Assembly (NCBI GenBank): GCA_022376925.1
Contig: JAIOJX010000006.1
Location: 57,252,658-57,316,657, forward strand
Direction of reading: 5' to 3'
Length of the DNA stretch: 64,000 nucleotides
Origin: Tragulus kanchil
Taxonomy: Eukaryota > Chordata > Mammalia > Artiodactyla > Tragulidae
This document shows positions 11,270 through 24,192 of the stretch, one piece after another. Every line of letters begins with the position of its first letter. Within the stretch, counting starts at the first letter, position 1. Both the position numbers and the translations under genes were made by a program. Under the pieces are notes generated by a model. The model was not told the DNA's origin. It saw nothing but the letters and a program-made list of their open reading frames with translations, and made no database searches.

Positions 11270-14200
11270 CTAGATTCCATATATATGTGTTAATATACTG
11301 TATTTGTCCTTTTCTTTCTGACTGACTTCACTTTTTATGATACGTTCTAGATCCAGCCACCTCATTAGGGCTGATTCTTCTGCATTTCTCTTTATAGCTG
11401 TGTCGTATTCCATTTTATGTATGTGCCAGAGCTTTTGGATCCATTCGTTCATCGATGGGCATGTAGGGTCCTTCCTTGTTCTAGCTATTGTATAGAGAGC
11501 TGCAATGAACATTGAGGTACAGGTGCTTCCTTCAGATTTGATTTCATCAGAGTATAAGCCTAAGAGTGGGATTGCTGGGTCATATGGTGCTTCTATTTTT
11601 AGTTTTTTAAGAAATCTCCAGACTGTCTTCCAAAGAGGCTGTATCAATTTACACTCCCACCAGCAATGCAGGAGTGTTGCCTTTTCTCCTCACCCTCTCC
11701 AGCATTTATTGTCTGTCGATTTGTGGGTGACGGCCATTCTGTTGGGTGTAAGGTGATATCTCATTGTAGTTTTGATTTGCATTTCTCTAATTATTAGTGA
11801 AGTTGAGCATCATTTCATGTGCTTTTGGGCCGTCTGTATGTCATCATTGGAGAGGTGTCTGTTTAGGTCCTTTTCCCATTTTTTGATTGGGTTGTTCGTT
11901 TTTCCAGTACTGAGTTGTCTGATTTGCTTCTAGATTTTGGAGATTTATTCTTTGTCTGTTGTTTCATTTGGTATGATTTTCTCCCACTCTGTGGGCTGTC
12001 TGTTGAGCTTTTTTGTAATTTCTTTTGCTGTACAAAAGATTTTAAGTTCCATGAGGTCCCACATGTTCATTTTTCTTTTTAGTTCAGCTATTCTAGTAGG
12101 TGGGTCATGGAAGATCTTGCTTTGGTTTATGTCCTTGAGGGTTTTGCCTATATTCTCCTCTAAGAGTTTGATGGTTTCTGGTCTTACAGTTAAGTCTTTA
12201 ATCCATTTTGAGTTTATCTTGGTGCATGATGTCAGGGTATGTTCCAACCTCATTTTTTTTGCATGTAGCTGTCCAATTTTCCCAGCACCATTTATTGAAG
12301 AGGCTGTCTTTGTCCCATTTTATATGTTCGCCTCCTCTGTCAAAAATAAGGTACCCATAGGTGCGTGGTTTTATCTCTGAGTTCTCGATCTTGTGCCATT
12401 GGTCGATATTTCTGTTTTTGTGCCAGTACCATACTGTCTTGAGGACTGTTACTTTGTAGTAGAGTCTGAAATTGGGGAGGCTGATCCCTCCAGCTCCATT
12501 CTTCTTCCTGAGGATTGCTTTGGCCATTCGAGGTCTTTTGTGTTTCCATATGAACTGTGTTATTCTTTGGTCTAGTTCTGTGAAGAATGTTATTGGAAGT
12601 TTGATAGGGATCGCATTGAATCTATAGATGACATTTGATAGTATGGTCATTTTCACAATATTGATTCTTCCGACCAAGGAACATGGAATATTTCTCCATT
12701 TGTTTAAATCTTCTTTAATGTCTCTCATGAGTGTCTTATAATTTTCTGTGTACAGTTCTTTTGTTTCTTTGGGTAGGTTTATTCCTAGATATTTGATTTT
12801 TTTGGTTGCAATGGTGAAGGGGATTGCCTCTTTGATTTCATTTTCTGATTTTTCATTGTGTATAGGAATGCCAGTGATTTCTGTATATTGATTTTGTATC
12901 CTGCGACTTTTGCTGAATTCGCTGATTAACTCTAGTAGTTTTGTAATAGTGTCTTTGGGATTTTCTATGTATAATATCATGTCATCTGCAAATAGAGAGA
13001 GTTTGACTTCTTCTTTTTCAAGCTGGATTCCTTTGATTTCTTTCTCTTCTCTTATTGCCGTTGCTAGAACTTCCAGGTCTATGTTGAATAAGAGTGGTGA
13101 AAATGGACACCCTTGTCTTGTTCCTGATCTTAGAGGGAATGCTTTCAGTTTTTCACCATTGAGGATAATGTTTGCTGTGGGCTTCTCATATATGGCTTTC
13201 ACTATGTTGAGATAGGTTCCTTCTATGCCCATTTTCTGAAGAGTTTTTATCATAAATGGGTGTTGTACTTTGTCGAAGGCTTTTTCTGCATCTATTGAGA
13301 TGATCATGTGATTTTTATCTCTCAGTTTGTTGATATGGTGTATCACATTGATTGATTTGCAGATGTTGAAGAATCCTTGCATGCCTGGAATGAACCCAAC
13401 TTGATCTTGATGAATGAGCTTTTTGATGTGTTGTTGAATTCTGTTTGCTAGGATTTTGTTGAGGATTTTGGCCTCTAGATTCATCAGTGAAATTGGCCTA
13501 TAATTTTCTTTTTTTGTGATGTCTTTGCCTGGCTTTGGTGTCAGGGTGATGGTGGCCTCATAGAATGTGTTTGGAAGTGTTCCTTCCTGAGCAATTGATT
13601 GGGAGATTTTTAGAAGGACAGGCATTAGCTCTTTTTAAATATTTGGTAGAATTCACTTGTGAAACCATCTGGCCCTGGGCTTTTATTTTTGGGTAGATTT
13701 TTGATCACAAAGTCAATTTCTGAGCTTGTGATTGGCTTGTTCATAGTTTCTGTTTCTTCCTGTTTGAGTCTTGGGAAATTAATCTTCTCCAAGAAACTGT
13801 CCATTTCTTCCAGGTTGTCCAGTTTGTTGCCATAGAGTTGTTCATAATAGTCTCTTTGAATCCTTTGGATTACTGCATTATCTGTTGTAATCTCTCCTTT
13901 TTCATTTTTGATTTTGGTGATCTGGTTCTTCTCTCTCTTTTTCTTGATGAGTCTGGCCAGTGGTCTGTCGATTTTATTGACCTTTTCGAAGAACCAGCTT
14001 TTTGTTTTATTTATCTTTGCTATTGTTTCTTTTGTTTCTTTTTCATTTATTTCTGCTCTGATCTTTATGATTTCCCTTCTTCTGCTGGCTTTGGGGTGTT
14101 TTTGTTCTTCTTTCTCCAGTTGTTTTAAGCATGAGGTAAGGTCGTCTGTTTGAGATTTTCCTAGTTTCTTGAGGTGGGATTGAATTGCTATAAACTTCCC

Positions 14201-14997
14201 TCTTAGAGCTGCTTTTGCAGTATCCCATAGGTTTTGCACTGTCGTGTGCTCATTGTCGTTTTCTTCTAGGAATTGTTTTATTTCTCCTTTGATTTCCTCA
14301 ATGATCAGTTGGTTTTTTAGGTATGTGTTTTTTAATCTCCATGTGTTTGTGTTTTTAGCGGTTTTTTTCCTGTAGTTGATCTCTAGTCTCATTGCATTGT
14401 GGTCCGAGAAGACAGTTGATAGAATTTCAGTTTTCTTGAATTGACTGAGGATTGATTTGTGGCCCAAGATGTGGTCTATCCTGGAGAATGTTCCATGAGC
14501 ACTTGAGAAGAAAGTGTATTCTTCTGCTTTTGGATGGAAAGTGCTAAAGATATCAATGAGGTCCATTTCTTCTAGTGTGGCATTTAAGGCTTGTGTTTCT
14601 TTATTAATTTTCTGTTTGGATGATCTGTCCATTGGCGTGAGAGGAGTGTTAAAGTCTTGTACTATGATTGTGTTACTGTCGATGTCTTCTTTTATGTCTG
14701 AAAGTGTTTGTCTTATGTATTGGGGTGCTCCTGTATTGGGTGCATAGATATTTATGATTGTTATGTCTTCTTCTTGGATCAATCTCTTAATCATGATGTA
14801 GTGACCTGTCTTGTCTTTTCCAGTCTTCTTTATTTTGAAGTCTATTTTGTCTGATATGAGGATTGCTACTCCAGCTTTCTTTTGATTTCCATTTGCATGG
14901 AATATCTTTTTCCAGCCTCTCACTTTCAGTCTCTGAGTGTCTCTAGGTCTGAAATGAGTTTCCTGGAGGCAGCATATGTATGGGTTGTGTTTTCTCT
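11270..14997 (-). pseudogene. L1 ORF2 (endonuclease-reverse transcriptase) pseudogene, copy 1
   Basis: Read from 14997 downwards, the sequence covers nearly all of ORF2, lacking only about the first 30 residues. The endonuclease part (13625-14997) keeps [13 protein letters not shown] with the catalytic Glu, [29 protein letters not shown] and SDHN. The reverse transcriptase part (12198-13625) keeps [47 protein letters not shown] and the catalytic [12 protein letters not shown]. The C-terminus ends in ILTHIYGI at 11270. Breaks: a 1-base deletion near 13633 splits the ORF between endonuclease and RT, a frameshift occurs in the 8-T run at 12253-12260, and a TGA at 11690-11692 replaces a cysteine codon of the C-terminal knuckle. 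The family normally nicks target DNA and reverse-transcribes L1 RNA. This copy cannot make a full protein. Confidence 0.94.
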
Positions 14998-15005
14998 TTC
15001 CTGAT
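14998..15005. repeat. Target-site duplication of L1 copy 1, right copy
   Basis: Second TTCCTGAT. After it the satellite continues as TTGTAATGTAGATCTAG, the normal sequence following this word in a monomer. Confidence 0.75.
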
Positions 15006-15483
15006 TTGTAATGTAGATCTAGAAGTAACACAGGTTAAAACACCTTTATAATCTTTTGGTATGGAGTGAAAACAACCAGTGGAGGACAATTTCTTCTATT
15101 TGCTGATTCAAAACCGAATGGAAAATGGTTTTGCCATGGAACGTGCTGCACTGGCATTGGCCTTGTTGAGTCAATTAAGACTCCACTTCACCCAGGTAAA
15201 AGCGATAATGAATTGGTGCAAGAAACCTCAAGGAAATTGTTCAGCTATGAGGACAGAACAACTGTCTATGGAGAAGAGACATTGCCTTGAAAGGAAAGCT
15301 GTGTTAGTTGTATTCATGTCCATCTCCTCATCCTGAAGTTAATTCACTTCCAGGTAGTGCTTAATGTTTTGTGATCTGGACCCAGCAATAAAACAAGTGA
15401 AAGCACTTTTCTAGACATTCCGTATGTAGAGAAACCGACCAGTGGAATATACATTCTTCCATTTGCTGGTTCATACCTGCAGA

Positions 15484-16213
15484 GAAAATCGTTTTCTTGT
15501 GGAAAGTGCTGCACTGCCTTTGGCCTCTTTGATCCACTTGAGACTCCACTTCACCAAGGTGAAAGCCCTAATGAGTTGGTGCCAGAACCCTCAAGAAATC
15601 TGTTCAGCAATGAAGATCGATAAACCATCTGTGGATAAGAGGCTTTGTCTGGAAAGGGAAACAGGTTAGTTATATTCAAGTCCATCTCCTCCTCCATAAG
15701 GGAATTCACTTCCGGGTACACCTTCCAGATTTGTAATGAAGACCTAGAAGTGACACAGTGGAAAGCACATTTCTAGTACTTTCTTAAGGAGTGAAAACGA
15801 CTAGTGGAGGACACATTTTTCCATTTACTGGTTTAAAACTGAAGGGAAAATCGTTTTCTTGTGGAAAGTGCTGCACTGCCTTTGGCCTCTTTGATCCACT
15901 TGAGACTCCACTTCACCAAGGTGAAAGCCCTAATGAGTTGGTGCCAGAACCCTCAAGAAATCTGTTCAGCAATGAAGATCGATAAACCATCTGTGGATAA
16001 GAGGCTTTGTCTGGAAAGGGAAACAGGTTAGTTATATTCAAGTCCATCTCCTCCTCCATAAGGGAATTCACTTCCGGGTACACCTTCCAGATTTGTAATG
16101 AAGACCTAGAAGTGACACAGTGGAAAGCACATTTCTAGTACTTTCTTAAGGAGTGAAAACGACTAGTGGAGGACACATTTTTCCATTTACTGGTTTAAAA
16201 CTGAAGGGAAAAT
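15484..16213 (+). repeat. Near-identical neighbouring monomers, pair 8
   Basis: Offset 362, shared run 15484-15851. Both contain AAAATCGTTTTCTTGTGG. Confidence 0.9.
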
Positions 16214-16785
16214 GGTTTTTCCGTGGAAAATGTGGCATTGGCATTGGCATCATTGATTGAATTAAGACTCCACTCCACCAAGGGGAAAGTGATAATAAGT
16301 TGGTGCCAGAAACGTCAAGAAAATTTTCAGCCATGAAGATGGAAAAAGCCTCCATGGCCAAGCAGCTTTGCTTTGAAATGAAGATTCTTTTAGCTCCATT
16401 TACCTCTAAGTCCACACACCTAAGGAAATTCAGTTCCAGGTACTCCTTCCTGATTTGTGATGTGGACCTAGTAATAAAACAGGCGAAAGCATCATTCTAG
16501 TACTTTCGTTATGAGTGAAAACGGCCAGTGGATGTCACACTCTTCCATTTGCTGGTTGAAAACCGAATGGAATGTGGTTGTTCCGGGGAAGGTGCTGCAT
16601 TGGCATTGGCCTTGTTGATCCAATAAAGACTCCACTCCCAGGTGAAAGTGATAATGAGTTGGTGCCACAATCCTCAAGGAAACTGTTGAGCTTTGAAGAC
16701 GGAGTAACCGTCTGTGGAGAAGAGGCTTTACCTCGAAAGGAAAACGTTGTTAGTTATATTCCCATCCATCTCCTCTTCCCTATGG

Positions 16786-17058
16786 GAATTTGCTTCTGGG
16801 TACTTCTTCCTGATTTGTAATGTGGACCTAGAAGTGACAAAGCAAGAGAACCATTGTAGTCCTTTCGTATGGAGTGAAAATAAACAGTGGAGGACACATT
16901 CTTCCATTTTAGGGTTCAAAACCGAAGGGAAAATGGTTTTTCCGTGTCAAGGAAACAGTACAGTATTGAAAACGGAAAAACGGTCTGTGGAGAAGAGGCT
17001 TTCCCTCGAAAAGAAAACGCTTTCAGCTCCAGTTACCTGTATCTGCACACCCCTAGGG
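16786..17058 (+). repeat. Internally deleted satellite monomer (about 273 bp)
   Basis: The distance between the two GGGAATT positions is 273 bp instead of about 362. The joint is at 16946/16947, where TTTTTCCGTG runs directly into TCAAGGAAAC. About 90 bp that normally lie between these words (from the TGTGCTGCATTGG region through GTGCCAGAAACC) are missing. The tail is type C. Confidence 0.88.
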
Positions 17059-17277
17059 GAATTCACTTCTGGGTATACCTTACTACATTGTAATGTGGAC
17101 CTAGAAATGACATAGCCAAAAGCACGTTTCTAGTCCTTTCATATTGAGTGAAAATGACCAGTGGAGGACACATTCTTCTATTTGTTGGTTCAAAATTGAA
17201 GGGAAAATGGTTTTCCATGGAACTTGCTGCATTGGCATTGGACTCATTGAGTCAATTAAGACTCCACTCCACCCAGG

Positions 17278-18003
17278 TGAAAGCGATAATGTGTCTGTGC
17301 CAGAAACCTGAATGAAACTTCTCAGCCAAGAAGACGGAACAGCCATCTGTATAGAAGTCGCTTTGCCTTGAAAGGAAAACATTGTTAGCTATATTCACGT
17401 CCCTCTCCTCATCCCTAAGGGAACCCACTTTGGGGTACTACTTTCTGGTTTGTAATGTGGACCTAGCAATGAAACTGGTGAAAGCAGCTCTCTAGTCCTT
17501 TCGAATGGAGTGAAAACGACCAGTGGAGGAAATATTCTTCCACTTGCTGGTTAAAAACAAATGGGAAAATGGCCTTCCCATGAATGTGCTGCATTGCCAT
17601 TGGCCTCCTTGAGCCAATTAATACTCCACTCCACCCAGATGAAAGCGATAATGTGTCTGTGCCAGAAACCTGAATGAAACTTCTCAGCCAAGAAGACGGA
17701 ACAGCCATCTGTATAGAAGTCGCTTTGCCTTGAAAGGAAAACATTGTTAGCTATATTCACGTCCCTCTCCTCATCCCTAAGGGAACCCACTTTGGGGTAC
17801 TACTTTCTGGTTTGTAATGTGGACCTAGCAATGAAACTGGTGAAAGCAGCTCTCTAGTCCTTTCGAATGGAGTGAAAACGACCAGTGGAGGAAATATTCT
17901 TCCACTTGCTGGTTAAAAACAAATGGGAAAATGGCCTTCCCATGAATGTGCTGCATTGCCATTGGCCTCCTTGAGCCAATTAATACTCCACTCCACCCAG
18001 ATG
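17278..18003 (+). repeat. Near-identical neighbouring monomers, pair 9
   Basis: Offset 362, shared run 17278-17641. Both have AAGGGAACCCACTTTGGGG, which lacks the EcoRI site. Confidence 0.9.
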
Positions 18004-18276
18004 TAAGAGATAGTGTGTTGGTGCCAGAAACCTGAAGGAAACTCTTCAGCCATGAAGACGGAAAAAGCCTCTGTGACCAAGCAACATTGCTTTGAAATGA
18101 AGACGGTTTTAGCTCCGTTTAGCTATATCTCCACGCCCATAAGAGAATTCACTTCCAGGTACACCTTCCTGATTTGTGATGTGGACCTAGAAGTAATACA
18201 GGCCAAAGCACCATTCTAGTACCTTTGAATGGTGGGAAAATGACCAGTGGAGGACACATTCTTCCATTTGATGGTT

Positions 18277-19739
18277 CAAAACCTAAAGGAAAATGGTTTT
18301 TCCATTGAAAGTGCTGTATTGGCATTTGACTTGTTAATTAAATTATGACTCAACTCCATCCAGGTGAAAGCAATAATGAGTTGGTGCAAAAACCCTCAAG
18401 GAAAATGTTCAGCCATGAAGACGGAAAAATCATCTGTGGAGAAGAGGCTTTGCCTTGGAAGTAAAACACTTTCACTCCGTTACCTGTATCTACTCTCTCC
18501 TAAGGGAATTCACTTCAGCGGACTCCTTCCTGATTTCTGCTGTGGACCTAAAAGTAACACAGGTGAAAGCACCTTTCATGTCCTTTCATATGGAGAGAAA
18601 ACGAACAGTGGAGGACACAATCTTTCATTTGCTGGTTCAAAACCGAAGGGAAAATGGTTTTTCCGTGGAATGTGCTGCATTGGCTTTGACAACATTCAGC
18701 CAATTAAGATTCCAATGCACCCAGGGGAAAGCGATAATGAGTCTGTACCAGAAACCTCAAGGAAACTGTTCAGCAGTGAAAACAGCACAACGGTCAGTTG
18801 AGAAGAGGCTCTGATTCAAAAGGAAAACATTGTTAGTTATATTCAAGTTGATCTCCTCGTCACTATGGGAAATCATTTCATTTCCGGGTACAGCTTCCTG
18901 ATTTGTGACATGGCCCTAGAAATACAGCAGGTGAAAGTACTTTCCAGTCATTTCATATGTTCTGAGAACGACCAGTGCAGGACACATTCTTCAATTTGGT
19001 GATTCAAAACCTAAAGGAAAATGGTTTTTCCATTGAAAGTGCTGTATTGGCATTTGACTTGTTAATTAAATTATGACTCAACTCCATCCAGGTGAAAGCA
19101 ATAATGAGTTGGTGCAAAAACCCTCAAGGAAAATGTTCAGCCATGAAGACGGAAAAATCATCTGTGGAGAAGAGGCTTTGCCTTGGAAGTAAAACACTTT
19201 CACTCCGTTACCTGTATCTACTCTCTCCTAAGGGAATTCACTTCAGCGGACTCCTTCCTGATTTCTGCTGTGGACCTAAAAGTAACACAGGGGAAAGCAC
19301 CTTTCATGTCCTTTCATATGGAGAAAACGAACAGTGGAGGACACAATCTTTCATTTGCTGGTTCAAAACCGAAGGGAAAATGGTTTTTCCGTGGAATGTG
19401 CTGCATTGGCTTTGACAACATTCAGCCAATTAAGATTCCAATGCACCCAGGGGAAAGCGATAATGAGTCTGTACCAGAAACCTCAAGGAAACTGTTCAGC
19501 AGTGAAAACAGCACAACGGTCAGTTGAGAAGAGGCTCTGATTCAAAAGGAAAACATTGTTAGTTATATTCAAGTTGATCTCCTCGTCACTATGGGAAATC
19601 ATTTCATTTCCGGGTACAGCTTCCTGATTTGTGACATGGCCCTAGAAATACAGCAGGTGAAAGTACTTTCCAGTCATTTCATATGTTCTGAGAACGACCA
19701 GTGCAGGACACATTCTTCAATTTGGTGATTCAAAACCAA
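18277..19739 (+). repeat. 728-bp two-monomer duplication, pair 10
   Basis: Offset 728. The copies differ by a 2-bp deletion (GGAGAGAAAACG against GGAGAAAACG) and one base (CAGGTGAAAG against CAGGGGAAAG). Confidence 0.9.
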
Positions 19740-20551
19740 AGGGAAAATGGTTTTTCCATGAAAAGCAGTGTTTTGGCATTGGTCTCGTTGATACAATTAA
19801 GACTCCACTCCACCCAGGGGAAAGCGATAATGTGTTGATGCCAGAACCCTCAGGGAAAATGTTCAGCAATTGAGATGGCACAACGGTCTGTTGAGAAGAG
19901 GCTTTGATTCGAAAGAAAACATTGTTAGTTATATTCACATCCATCTCCTCATCTCTAAGGGAGTTCACTTCCGGGTACCCCTTCCTGATTTGTGATGTGG
20001 ACCTAGAAGAAACACAGGCAAAAGCACCATTCATGTCTTTCCGTATGGAGTGAAAATGGACAGCAGAGGACACATTCTTCCATTTGCTGACTCAAAACTG
20101 AAGGGAAAGTGGTTTTTCCATTGAATGTGCTGCATTGGAATTGGCCCCATGGAGCCAGTTAAGACTCCACTCCAAATGAAAGTGATAAAGAGTCTGTGCC
20201 AGCAATCTGATGGAAACTGTTCAGCAATGAAGATGGAAAAACCGTCTGTGGAGAAGAGGCTTTGCATTGAAAGGAAAATGATTTTAGCTCCAGTTACCTG
20301 TATCTACTCATCCCTAAAAGATTTCACTTCTGGGTATACCTTCCTACTTTGTAATGTGGACCTTAAAGCGACAAAGCCAAAAGGACCTTTCTAGACCTTC
20401 AGTATGGAGTGAAAATGACAAGCGGAGGATACATTCTTCAATTTTCTGGTGCAAAACTGAAGGGAAAATGGTTTTTCCATGGAATGTGCTGCATTGGCTT
20501 TGGCCTCTTTGAGCCAATTAAGATGACACTCTACACAGCTGAAAGCAATAA

Positions 20552-21268
20552 TGAGTCTGTGCCAGAAACCTCAAGGAAAATGTTCAGCCATGGAGATGGA
20601 AAAAGCCTCTGTGTCCAAGCAACTTTGCTTTTAAAGGAACACGCTTTTAGTTTCTTTTAGCTTAATGTTCTCATCCTTAGCAAATTCATTTCTCGGTACG
20701 CCTTCTTGCTTTGTAATGTGGACCTAGACGTGACACAGCCAAAAGCATATTTCTAGGCATTCGTATGGAGTGAAAACATCCAATGGAGGACATTCTTCCA
20801 TTTGTTGATTCAAAACTGAAGAGAAAAAGGTTTTTCGGTGGAATGTGCTGCATTGGAATTGACCTCCTTGAGCCAATTCAGACGCCACTCCACCCAGGTG
20901 AAAGCGATATTGAGTCTGTGCCAGAAACCTCAAGGAAAATGTTCAGCCATGGAGATGGAAAAAGCCTCTGTGTCCAAGCAACTTTGCTTTTAAAGGAACA
21001 CGCTTTTAGTTTCTTTTAGCTTAATGTTCTCATCCTTAGCAAATTCATTTCTCGGTACGCCTTCTTGCTTTGTAATGTGGACCTAGACGTGACACAGCCA
21101 AAAGCATATTTCTAGGCATTCGTATGGAGTGAAAACATCCAATGGAGGACATTCTTCCATTTGTTGATTCAAAACTGAAGAGAAAAAGGTTTTTCGGTGG
21201 AATGTGCTGCATTGGAATTGACCTCCTTGAGCCAATTCAGACGCCACTCCACCCAGGTGAAAGCGATA
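20552..21268 (+). repeat. Near-identical neighbouring monomers, pair 11
   Basis: Offset 359. Both share TTAGCAAATTCATTTCTCGG, again without an EcoRI site. Confidence 0.9.
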
Positions 21269-21645
21269 ATGAGTTTGTATGAGAAACCTGAAGGAAACTC
21301 CGCAGCCATGAAGACGGAAAAATTGTTCGTGGTGAAGAGGATTTGCCTCGAAAGGAAAACGTTGTTAGTTATATTCACATCCATCTCCACATCCCTAAGG
21401 AAATTCACTTCCGGATATTCCTTCCTGCTTTGTAATGTGTACCTAGATGTGACATGGGCAAAGCAGTTTCCAGACACTCCGTATGGGGGGAAAACGTCCA
21501 AAGGAGGACATTCTTACTTTTGCTGGTTCAAAACCGAAAGGAAAATGGATTTTCCATGGAATGTGCTGCATTGGCATTGGCCTCATTGATCCAATTAAGG
21601 CTCCACTCCACCCAGGTGAAAGCGATAATGAGTCTGTGCCAGAAC

Positions 21646-22370
21646 CCTCAAGGAAAGTGTTCAGCAATGTAGACAGAAAAAAAGTCTGCGGAGAAGAGCT
21701 TTGCCTCGATAGGAACACGATTTTACCTCCATTTGCATCAGTCTTCTCACGCCTAAGGGAATTCATTTCTGGAAACTCCTTCCTGATTTGTACTGTGTAC
21801 CTAGAAATGACATAGGCGAAGCCACCAATATAGACCTTCCGTATGGAGTGAAAACGCCCAGCGGAGGACATTCTTCCATTTTCTGGTTCAAAACTGAGGG
21901 GAAAATGGTTTTTCCATGTAATGTGCTGCATTGACATTGGCCTCGTTGATCCAGTTAAGACTCCACTCCACTCAGGTGAAAGTGATATTGAGTCAGTGCC
22001 AGAATCCTCAAGGAAAGTGTTCAGCAATGTAGACAGAAAAAAAGTCTGCGGAGAAGAGCTTTGCCTCGATAGGAACACGATTTTACCTCCATTTGCATCA
22101 GTCTTCTCACGCCTAAGGGAATTCATTTCTGGAAACTCCTTCCTGATTTGTACTGTGTACCTAGAAATGACATAGGCGAAGCCACCAATATAGACCTTCC
22201 GTATGGAGTGAAAACGCCCAGCGGAGGACATTCTTCCATTTTCTGGTTCAAAACTGAGGGGAAAATGGTTTTTCCATGTAATGTGCTGCATTGACATTGG
22301 CCTCGTTGATCCAGTTAAGACTCCACTCCACTCAGGTGAAAGTGATATTGAGTCAGTGCCAGAATCCTCA
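21646..22370 (+). repeat. Near-identical neighbouring monomers, pair 12 (type A')
   Basis: Offset 360. The shared run 21646-22010 includes the type A' tail, which I see only here. Confidence 0.9.
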
Positions 22371-22667
22371 GGGAAACTGTTCAGGAATGAAGACGGAACA
22401 ACCATCTGTGGAGAAGAGGCTCTTCCTTGAAAGGAAAATGTTGGTAGTTATATTCACGTCCATCTCATCATTCCTAAGGAAATTCAATTCTGGGTATTCC
22501 TTCCTGATTTGTGTTGCGACCTCGCAATAAAAAAGGTGAAAGCACTTTTCTAGACACTCTGTATGGAGTGAAAAAGATGAGTGGAGGACACTTTCTTCCA
22601 TTTGCTCGTTCAAAACAGTAAGGAAAATGGTTTCTACGTGGAATGCACTGCATTGCCATTGGCCTCG

Positions 22668-23395
22668 TTGAGTCAAGTAAGACTCCACTCCACACAGAAG
22701 AAAGCGATATTGAGTCTGTGCCAGAACCCTCAAGGAGACTGTTCAGTCATGAAGATGGAACAAATGTCTGTTGAGAAGAGGTATTGCCTTGAAAGGAAAA
22801 TGTAGCTAGTTATATTCACGTCCATCACCTCATCTCTAAGGGAATTCACTTCTGGTACTCCTTCCTGACTTTTGATGTGGACCTAGCATGAAAATAGGCG
22901 AAAAAACCATTATAGTCCTTTCGTATGGAGTGAAAACGACTAATGGAGGACACATTCTTCGATTTTCTGGTTCAAAACAAAAGGAAAATTGTTTTTTTCC
23001 TGGAATGTGCTGCATTGGCATTGGTCTCATTGAGTCAAGTAAGACTCCACTCCACACAGAAGAAAGCGATATTGAGTCTGTGCCAGAACCCTCAAGGAGA
23101 CTGTTCAGTCATGAAGATGGAACAAATGTCTGTTGAGAAGAGGTATTGCCTTGAAAGGAAAATGTAGCTAGTTATATTCACGTCCATCACCTCATCTCTA
23201 AGGGAATTCACTTCTGGTACTCCTTCCTGACTTTTGATGTGGACCTAGCATGAAAATAGGCGAAAAAACCATTATAGTCCTTTCGTATGGAGTGAAAACG
23301 ACTAATGGAGGACACATTCTTCGATTTTCTGGTTCAAAACAAAAGGAAAATTGTTTTTTTCCTGGAATGTGCTGCATTGGCATTGGTCTCATTGA
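22668..23395 (+). repeat. Near-identical neighbouring monomers, pair 13
   Basis: Offset 362. Both share ACACAGAAGAAAGCGATATT and TTGTTTTTTTCCTGGAATG. Confidence 0.9.
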
Positions 23396-24192
23396 TCCAG
23401 TTAAGACTCCACTGTGCCCAAGTGAAATCGTAAATGAGTTGGAGTCAGAATCCTCAAGGAAACTGTTCAATCATGAAGACAGAACAATGGTCTGTGGAGA
23501 AGAGGCTTTGCCTTGAAAGGAAAAGGTTGTTAGTTATATTCACTTCCATCTCCTCCTCCATAAGGGAATTCACTTCTGGGTATTCCTTACTGATTTGTGA
23601 TGTGGACTTAGAAGTAAAACAGGCGAAAACACCTTTCTAGACCTTTAGTATTGAGTGAAAACGATCACTGGAGGACACATTCTTTTGTTTGCTGGTTCAA
23701 AACGGAAGGGAAAATTATTTTTCCCTGGAATGTGCTGCATTGGCATTACCTTCGTTGATCCAATTAAGACTCTACTCCACCCAAGTGAAAGCGATAATGA
23801 GTCTGGCAGAACCCTCAAGGAAACTGTTCAGCCATGAACACAGTGCAATTGTGTGGAGAAGAGGCTTTGTCATCAAAGGAAAACTTTGTTGGTTATATTC
23901 ACGTACATCCCCTCATCTCTAAGGGAATCCCTCCTGGGTACTCCTTCCTGACCTGTGATGGAGGCCTAGCAATAAAACAGGCGAAAAAACCATTCTAGTC
24001 CTTTCGTATGCAGTGTGAACGACCGGTGGAGGACACATTCTTCCATTTCCTGGTTCAAAACCGAAAGGGAATTGGTTTTGCCATGGAATGTGCTGCACTG
24101 ACATTGGCCTTGTTGAGCCAATTAGGACTCCACTCTACCCAGGTGAAAGCGATAATGAGTTGGAGCCAGAACCCTCAAGGAAACTGTTCAGT

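Larger units (their letters stand above)
9675..11874. repeat. 1100-bp tandem duplication across the satellite-L1 joint
   Basis: 9675-10774 and 10775-11874 are the same sequence apart from one 1-bp indel (GACGCC against GACGGCC near 10630 and 11730). Each copy holds about 185 bp of satellite plus the L1 3' end. At the internal joint L1 sequence (TTTTCCCA) runs into satellite (CAATCCACCGAGG) with only about 3 bp of shared sequence. The event postdates the L1 insertion, or it is an assembly error. Confidence 0.93.
9861..14997 (-). mobile_element. LINE-1 copy 1, 5'-truncated, inserted in the satellite
   Basis: The element lies on the minus strand. Its 3' end is at 9861, with a short T run on the + strand (poly-A remnant). 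The 5' truncation is at 14997, inside the start of the ORF2 endonuclease domain. It holds a 3' UTR of about 300 bp and nearly all of ORF2. It breaks the satellite phrase CCTTCCTGAT|TTGTGATG, which resumes at 14998. A duplication of about 1.1 kb (9675-11874) makes the 3' UTR and ORF2 C-terminus appear twice, so the element without it is about 4.0 kb. Frameshifts and stops make it inactive. It is younger than the array it interrupts. Confidence 0.95.

Noticed and set aside
13838..14153. Hydrophobic open frames on the + strand inside L1 (Phe- and Leu-rich, membrane-like)
   Set aside because: They are the antisense of the A-rich L1 ORF2, which reads as Phe and Leu codons. L1 ORF2 on the minus strand explains the region.
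21443..22405. A 320-residue open frame on the minus strand with internal repeats
   Set aside because: It is the antisense of three monomers that happen to keep the frame because the duplicated unit is 360 bp, a multiple of three. The repeats in the protein are simply the monomers.
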